The notes below the pieces were generated by a model, which was given only the letters and a program-made list of their open reading frames with translations, was not told the DNA's origin and did not search any database. Positions 32,400-32,585 of a DNA stretch of 32,585 nt are shown one piece after another. This DNA comes from Verrucomicrobiota bacterium (GTDB taxonomy: Bacteria; Verrucomicrobiota; Verrucomicrobiia; Limisphaerales; JACPZS01). The stretch lies in the NCBI GenBank assembly GCA_016195385.1, contig JACPZS010000218.1, positions 1-32,585 of the forward strand, in the 5' to 3' direction. The position numbers and the translations under genes are program-made. Position 1 is the stretch's first letter. Every line of letters begins with the position of its first letter.

Positions 32400-32585
32400 T
32401 CAAAACGTCGGCCCCAAAACCCACGGCGCGAATTCTTCGTCACCGATGCCGGCCAGTTCGCTCTTGGTTCGCTCACCGCTCGCGACGGAAATTATTTTCT
32501 CGAAGATGCGCCGTCCAACTTGCTCCACCGTCTCGGTGCCGTCGAGAATCGTGCCGGCGTTGATGTCCATGTCTTCGTTCATCCA
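32400..32585 (-). CDS. altronate/galactarate dehydratase family, C-terminus (partial)
   Basis: The last 61 codons of a gene on the minus strand that continues beyond the window. The tail DMDINAGTILDGTETVEQVG, then RIFEKIISVASGERTKSELA and GDEEFAPWVLGPTF, fits the C-terminus of UxaA-type altronate and GarD-type galactarate dehydratases, which remove water from sugar acids in uronate breakdown. The iron-binding catalytic part lies outside the window, so the exact substrate cannot be set. The 250 bases before its stop (32150-32399), between it and pseudopilin 2, hold no gene or terminator that I can support. Confidence 0.75.
   Translation of the reverse strand, partial: WMNEDMDINAGTILDGTETVEQVGRRIFEKIISVASGERTKSELAGIGDEEFAPWVLGPTF

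Noticed and set aside
1-32585. CRISPR array, tRNA, rRNA, insertion sequence or integron
   Set aside because: I saw no regularly spaced repeats, cloverleaf with CCA end, rRNA-like conserved stretches, transposase-like frame or attC-like array while reading both strands.

Overview
The window reads as a chromosome segment of a GC-rich, Gram-negative member of the Verrucomicrobia (PVC group), most like the Pedosphaera/Limisphaerales lineage. This is inferred from gene content: two orphan pseudopilins with an [17 protein letters not shown]-terminus and a C-terminal H-x9-DG motif, a kinase-WD40 giant with the VYVMDWGLAKV activation region common in PVC bacteria, a GloVer-repeat protein, a choice-of-anchor R protein, a DUF4337 protein and an apolipoprotein N-acyltransferase. 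TGA, TAA and TAG all act as stops, so the code is standard. I see no tRNA, rRNA, CRISPR array, transposase or phage block.

Layout. 1-2710: two ABC-2 type permeases (15-821 and 1907-2710), preceded by the last codons of another gene, probably their ATPase. They are separated by a small membrane protein, a broken copy of a permease start, and a RelE/ParE-type toxin-antitoxin pair. 2876-5831: a decayed Ser/Thr kinase-WD40 gene that has lost its kinase N-lobe and carries a TGA where a WD40 tryptophan is expected. 5832-6248: a gene-poor leader with two terminator-like hairpins. 6249-9892: a two-subunit pyruvate:ferredoxin oxidoreductase (alpha-gamma, then delta-beta). 9913-12317: a small membrane protein, a REC-histidine kinase and a DUF4337 protein. 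12487-16804: exported proteins (parallel beta-helix, choice-of-anchor R, and a peptidase-S74 intramolecular chaperone protein). 17141-20379: an NAD-dependent aldehyde dehydrogenase converging on lnt. 20543-21573: an ECF sigma factor translationally coupled to a membrane protein. 21739-23966: an exported CE1/esterase-D-like hydrolase, an unassigned coding-like relic, and pseudopilin 1. 23970-27912: an FdhF/YdeP molybdopterin oxidoreductase divergent from a GloVer-repeat protein. 28095-32149: ftsK, a DUF4160-DUF2442 pair and pseudopilin 2. 32400-32585: the C-terminus of an altronate/galactarate dehydratase (UxaA-like) running off the end.

How the genes fit together. Most are independent single-gene units. 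The tight units are the ABC permeases, the toxin-antitoxin pair, the PFOR pair, the sigma factor with its ATGA-coupled membrane protein, and the ATGA-coupled DUF4160-DUF2442 pair. PFOR, aldehyde dehydrogenase and the FdhF-like enzyme suggest fermentative or facultatively anaerobic carbon metabolism, and the esterase and UxaA-like enzyme suggest use of plant or algal polysaccharide products; both are inferences. I do not see a complete new defence or mobile system. The strongest anomalies are the recombination scar with toxin-antitoxin genes between the two permeases, the half-deleted kinase-WD40 gene, the hairpins in front of the PFOR genes, and a PFOR subunit lacking one expected cluster cysteine.
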